A DNA stretch of 64,000 nucleotides from Apiospora phragmitis (taxonomy: Eukaryota; Ascomycota; Sordariomycetes; Amphisphaeriales; Apiosporaceae): positions 806,001 to 870,000 of the forward strand of contig JAQQWL010000007.1 of NCBI GenBank assembly GCA_038363925.1, read 5' to 3'. The position numbers and the translations under genes are program-made. The first letter of the stretch is position 1. Every line of letters begins with the position of its first letter. Under the pieces are notes generated by a model. That model saw nothing but the letters and a program-made list of their open reading frames with translations, had not been told where the DNA came from and did not search any database. Positions 59,516 to 64,000 of this stretch are shown here, in pieces.

Positions 59516-60912
59516 AAGGTGGTGGGAACTACCTTTAAAGATGGTGGGTACTATAAGCCCTGGTGCTGCAGTGGTTCAATAATCGTATCCAATCGTGGAG
59601 CCCCCAGGGCGCTTCGAGTCAAGGAACTAACTCTAAAAAAGAACGAAAATACGGTTAACATAGTGTCCTGTGATCAGATAGATTTGAAGCTTGGAAGAAT
59701 ACTGGGAAGAGAAAGAAGCACCAGACAATTGTCATGATCATAATGCAGCCAATGGTATCTAATGAGTACCTAACTTTTACACATCAGTCAATTGTTAAAA
59801 CGGCTTTGAAAGCTCCCGGATGCCGGCACAGATTGACGGGCCCCACCTTTGGGTCAAGATCTGTGTGGACTGCCCAATACCCTGCGAAGATCCCTGAAGC
59901 TTCTGGCCTGACAGGTCAAAACGGCGCGAGCTAGCTATTGTAAACGGTCGCGGCATTTCGTCATACTTTCCGATGACGTCGCGTTCATCGCGACAAGATT
60001 GTAGAACAGCTGACCTGTCTCAGACCATCTTCATCGGTTGTGGCTTGGACTATACGCAGCGTCAATTCGACTTCCTTGGCCGCAGTCGAAGTGAGGTAGG
60101 TGCTGATGGCTGAATTTTCGGAATCGCTCCCTTCTAGAGATGGAAGAAGGCGTGGTTGGACCTCGATGCATTCCTCCCAGCCTCAGGCTTTACAGGCGGG
60201 GGCATCGTGATTTGTTGGCGGTCGAAACCCCATACGCCTATGCTCGTCTCAAGCGCGAAGATGGAGCAACTGGTAGCCCAAAATACCAGACGACTCCCAC
60301 GTCATTGGCCTTCATCATCAATGCATGCACGAAGTTAAGTGGTAACAGCCATAATCGAGGGCCCAGAATCTGTGTCTGCCCCAGACCACTTGCATGCATC
60401 ATCGTGCTATGACACGCAATGTCATTGGCTTTTTTGCTCCATCTCATGGTCCTCCTTCCCCCAATCATGGCCAGTGACAACGCTACGTCGTGAGTCTAGT
60501 TCAGCCTAGCCAGTCGACAGGTCGAGTGACTGGGCACTCGGCAGTACTAAATCGATCTATTTTTCTACCCTACCCTGCCTACCCTGCCTGCTTGCCTTAC
60601 GTATTTCCCGCCCTTGGCAGACTAGGATCCATTTCAGGGTTCTGTTGGTTTTAGTCATTCGTGCAGTTCGTCCAGCATTCCATGGAAAGAGGAAGTTATT
60701 CTTCGTAGCTGTGTATATATGCCTTGCCTCCCCGCCCTGCCTCAACTTTACACCTCTGATCACTCACCTGTCCATACTTCAACTACATACCCACAGTAAC
60801 GAGTTACGATTGCCGAAGTTACACGATCGCCTCGCCTAATACTATAATCTCTATCCACGGCAGCAAGCTCACCACATACTAAAGTCCTAATCGCCTATCA
60901 ACGTCATACACC
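59516..60912. other. Intergenic, ordinary composition
   Basis: Composition returns to normal immediately after the RIP block. Only short frames are present and none is recognisable. A TATA-like stretch (TGTATATATGCC, near 60,713) lies ~200 bp upstream of the MARVEL gene, with a pyrimidine-rich leader after it. Confidence 0.5.
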
Positions 60913-61588
60913 ATGGCTCTCGGTTTCCTGCCCATCGTCCACGCCGTCGCGGCTGTGTTTGCCATCATCGAGCTCGGTCTCACAGGCTACAGTACGTCTT
61001 GATCCCTCACCCACGAATTCTGTCCCTACAATACGACGAGGGAAACCCCAACCTCATCACCCTCCGCCTCAAGAGAAAAAAACATGCGCTAACTCCCAGC
61101 TCCAGTCGTAAGCGCCTACACGGGCTGGTGGGGCAACGGCTACTACAGCACCCGCTCCCCCGACCGCGTCAACTTCATGCTCTTCAACTCCATCTGGTCG
61201 CTGCTGGTGCTGGCCTACGTCGGCATCACGCCCATCTACCTGACCGGCTGGTTCCACAAGCTGGCCGCCCTCGTCCTCAACGCCCTGACCGCCCTCTTTT
61301 GGTTCGCCGGCTCCGTCGCCCTCGCTGTCGCCGTCGGCGTGCCCCACTGCGACGGCGCCTCGATCTGTGCGTCGCTGCAGGCCGCTTGTGCGTTTGGGTT
61401 CTTCTTGTGGTAAGTTCCATATATATCGTGTTGTTACACATTTGTTTCACGATTGGATTGGGGCATTTGTTGACATATTATGTTTGTTTAGGGCTATCTT
61501 CATGTTCCTCACAGTCCTCGACGGTCTTGAGTCCCTGCGCAGCCGTGGTCACAACGTACCCAAGCCCGCCGCCCACACTGGTGCTTAA
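60913..61588 (+). CDS. MARVEL-domain four-helix membrane protein
   Basis: Three exons (60,913-60,991, 61,100-61,409 and 61,492-61,588) join in frame to give 161 residues. Four membrane helices are visible: VHAVAAVFAIIELGLTGY, FMLFNSIWSLLVLAYVGI, LNALTALFWFAGSVALAVAV and the last across the third splice (ACAFGFFLWAIFMFLTVL). The spacing and the GWWG/SPDRVNFMLFNSIWSLL loop fit the fungal MARVEL (membrane-associating) family, implicated in membrane organisation. The short C-terminal tail ends KPAAHTGA. Specific role unknown. The frame is clean. Confidence 0.85.
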
Positions 61589-62069
61589 TTGAGGCTCCCT
61601 TCTTTAATACACCCAACTTATGAACGGCGATCTATAAATAACGACGCCGCCATTCTGACAGTCTGGTCCCAACTGTTGTTCTTAATATAGCCCTCTGGCG
61701 ACACATGATCGGGATGTCTTTTCGTCCTTTTGAATCTGGATTAGGGGTTGGGGATTGGTTAATGATTACACGCCAAGTTGGGGTTGATGAGTACCTTTGA
61801 ATTACTTTTGTTTTTCAGGCAGGCGTTTACGGCTGGGGACAATACCCTCAAATGTTTTGAACGCAGTTGTGCATGTATTACACTCGGTGTTAACTGAAGC
61901 AATTCAAGAAAAAATTACTAATGATCATTGCTTGCAATTATTGTCGTTCGCCAGTAACCATTGGCCCATGTGTGTGTGTGGGATGCTTGCCTGACTGGGA
62001 CAAGGGTTTAGGAATTTCGAAAGACTTGAAACCTTCCTTGTTCTAACGAGTAAATGGACGATCTCATCC
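61589..62069. other. Intergenic between convergent genes
   Basis: 3' regions of the MARVEL and chitinase genes; nothing else seen. Confidence 0.5.
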
Positions 62070-63477
62070 TTACAGCTCATCCCTAGCCCTGCCGCCGGCC
62101 TGACTGCGAACTACCCCATCCGCCAGCGCCTGGAGATGAGCAAACTCGGGCGCATCCTCCCCGAGCCCCCAGGCGAAGACCCCGCCCAGGCCCTTCGACT
62201 CGACGATGAGCGGGAACTTCCTGGCGATGGCGTCCGGCGTGTCGAAGGTCCAGAACAGGTCATCGTCATTATCACCATCCCAATCGTCGTCCAGATAGTA
62301 GTAGCCCCCGCCCCGCTCGTCGTACGTGCCCTGCGCAAGCGCCTTCAGGAACGACTCGGCGACGTCGTCGGGGACGCGGTCGTGGTAGCTGAACCCACCC
62401 GTGCGGCCGAGATCGGCGCCCGTCTCCGGGTCCTCCATGGGGCCCGTCGGACAGCCTAGTCCCGGCAGAGGATCTGCAGCTGCTGTAGAAGTAGTACTAG
62501 TGCCGTTAGAGGAAGAGGCGCACGCGTCGGACGGCACCCGGAAGTACTTGACGTAAAACGCAAACCCCAGATTCAGCCGCGCCGCGGGCGCGCCGGCCTT
62601 CAGGTAGAAATCGAGGCTCGCGAGGGAGCCGGCGACGCCCGTGTGGTGCCTGGTCGCGGCGTCGCGGCGGTTCATCAGGTCGTAGGTCATGACATTGAGG
62701 AAGTCGACCGAGGCCATGATGTCGGGGACCGTGGCGGGCGTGAAGGCGAGCGCGATGTCGCGCGGGATGCCGGGGACGGCGGCCGAGAGCAAGTTGGATG
62801 GGCCCAGGCGGCAGCGCAGGCAGGCGAGGAGTTGGGGGTAGGCTGTAGCCTCCCAGGCTTTCTGCGAGTTGGGGACTTGTTTGTAGTCTTCGCCGTTGCC
62901 GCTGTGGATGTATGTTAGTAAATTAATATATATGAAACGATTATGAGACATATGATAGGTATTGATTCCCGAAAGTCTTGTTACTCACCCAGGGTATTCC
63001 CAATCGATATCCACGCCATCCGCCCCCGTAACCTCCACCATGACCGCCACTCTCTCCGCAAAGAATTGTCGGCTACTATTATCGCGCGCCGCCGTGGCGA
63101 AGCCCTCAGTGTCCCCCCAGCCGCCAATGGCCACCATAACCTTGGTGCCAGGCCGGAAGCGGGCGCGTACCTCGGCCACGGACAGGAAGAGAGGCCACAA
63201 GGGGTCGGGTTCCTCCTCGTTGAAGATGCCCGAGGGCATGAATGCCAGCACCACGTGCGTGATGGTGGACGTCAGGGTGAGGTCGGGTATGACTGGGTGT
63301 TGACTGTGGTGGCTGGTCAGTCTGATAGTCGTTCATGCCACTTAAATCATCTAAGACTAACCCTGTCAGGTACATGATGTTGCGTAGCGGCTCCTGGGTA
63401 GCCATGACTGCTGGGACAATGGAAAGTGCGGTCATCGTGATGAGGCCCAACGATAGGCGACGGAAGAAGCTTGCCAT
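62070..63477 (-). CDS. Secreted GH18 chitinase
   Basis: Three exons (63,477-63,362, 63,303-62,989 and 62,901-62,070) give about 420 residues with all junctions in frame. The N-terminus (MASFFRRLSLGLITMTALSIVPAVMA) is a signal peptide. The GH18 barrel has VMVAIGGWGDTEGF and the catalytic DGVDIDWEYPG (DxxDxDxE), followed by VDFLNVMTYDLMNRRD. Near the end is GLGGVFAWGLGED. The enzyme would cleave beta-1,4 chitin chains with retention of configuration, in wall remodelling or nutrition. An acidic loop (LDDDWDGDNDDDL) and a Ser/Thr-rich insert (SSSNGTSTTSTAAA) are surface additions. No chitin-binding module is visible. Confidence 0.9.
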
Positions 63478-64000
63478 GATATGATCTTCATGGAGGACCC
63501 AACTGGTCTAAAGACACCCAAAGCTGTGAGCACAAAAGGGTTCCCTCTGGCGTTTCAACCTTCAAAATGGTTCAATATGATTTTGAATCCTAAAGAAGAA
63601 GCATATAGGCGAAGAAGCAGCTTTACATGGGTTGGCTGCTGTCGTAAATACATAAGCAGCCGTGGTGAAGAGTGGGTTGAAATATTGAGGAAGTGGCATA
63701 CTGGAAACCCGCAACGCTACCAATAATTATTAACATCTGCACCTGCTGCTTATAGGCAAGCTTGGGATAATTACTGGCAAAAGCTACGGAGTACAGTCAA
63801 CATAAACACCCAAAATTCGTCGCTTGAACCACCACACAATACATATCATGGTATGACGGGATGATCTCAGTGATACATTTTTGCTGTTCAAGACTCTGGA
63901 ATACCTATTAAGTCTCCAATTCGGATTTAATATGCTGCAAGTCCATTATCTATAATGCAATACGCTTTGCCCGGCTGAATTCGCCAGCTGGTGCTGTACT
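63478..64000. other. Upstream region of the chitinase; no gene seen
   Basis: About 520 bp to the window edge; the promoter of the chitinase gene is expected here. Confidence 0.5.

Noticed and set aside
59516..60500. Open frames just right of AT-rich block 2
   Set aside because: Short, overlapping on both strands and without family resemblance; not supported as genes.

Overview
This is a window from the nuclear genome of a filamentous ascomycete (Pezizomycotina, most likely a Sordariomycete). Genes are compact, carry GT..AG introns of about 50-120 bp (one of ~590 bp) and favour C/G at third positions. The families are typical of such fungi: a CarO-type opsin, a CarX carotenoid oxygenase, an Iks1 kinase, a fungal GPCR, a GH18 chitinase and a berberine-bridge oxidase. 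Two long blocks (1 to ~10,080, apart from an island at ~7,190-7,544, and ~53,810 to ~59,515) are extremely AT-rich. They have almost no CpA/TpG but keep CpG, which is the mark of repeat-induced point mutation (RIP).

Layout. Block 1 (1-10,177) holds a RIP-mutated Copia retrotransposon (minus strand, ~1,600-3,200), a 689-bp element with ~205-bp inverted arms (6,301-6,989), and a 2.6-kb terminal-inverted-repeat transposon (7,545-10,177) that sits in an exon of a BTB-like gene (7,244-11,018) and is flanked by a TA duplication. From 12 to 53 kb come ordinary genes: a single-pass membrane protein; a divergent pair of Rieske-type oxygenase halves (13,727-17,649); a seven-helix GPCR; an amidase; an Iks1-like kinase; a retinal-forming oxygenase (carX) divergent from a proton-pump opsin (carO); a purine nucleoside permease family protein; a small cysteine-rich secreted protein; a berberine-bridge oxidase divergent from an MFS transporter; a decayed P450; a truncated sulfotransferase-like gene; and a secreted glycerophosphodiesterase. 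Block 2 (53.8-59.5 kb) holds two oppositely oriented, RIP-mutated Fot1/pogo transposons. The right end carries a MARVEL-domain membrane protein and a secreted GH18 chitinase.

How genes work together. CarX would cleave carotenoid to retinal, the chromophore of the neighbouring opsin. The divergent Rieske pair looks like one oxygenase split over two genes: the minus-strand product keeps the mononuclear-iron motif but has no Rieske cluster, and the plus-strand product keeps the Rieske cluster and a membrane anchor but lacks the mononuclear-iron motif. This is my best candidate for an undescribed system. The oxidase, transporter and P450 remnant could be the rest of a small metabolic cluster.

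Caveat. At least seven otherwise good genes carry single-base frameshifts, mostly in short G/C runs and of both signs. This suggests uncorrected sequencing indels more than mass gene death, so 'broken' calls here need read-level checking.
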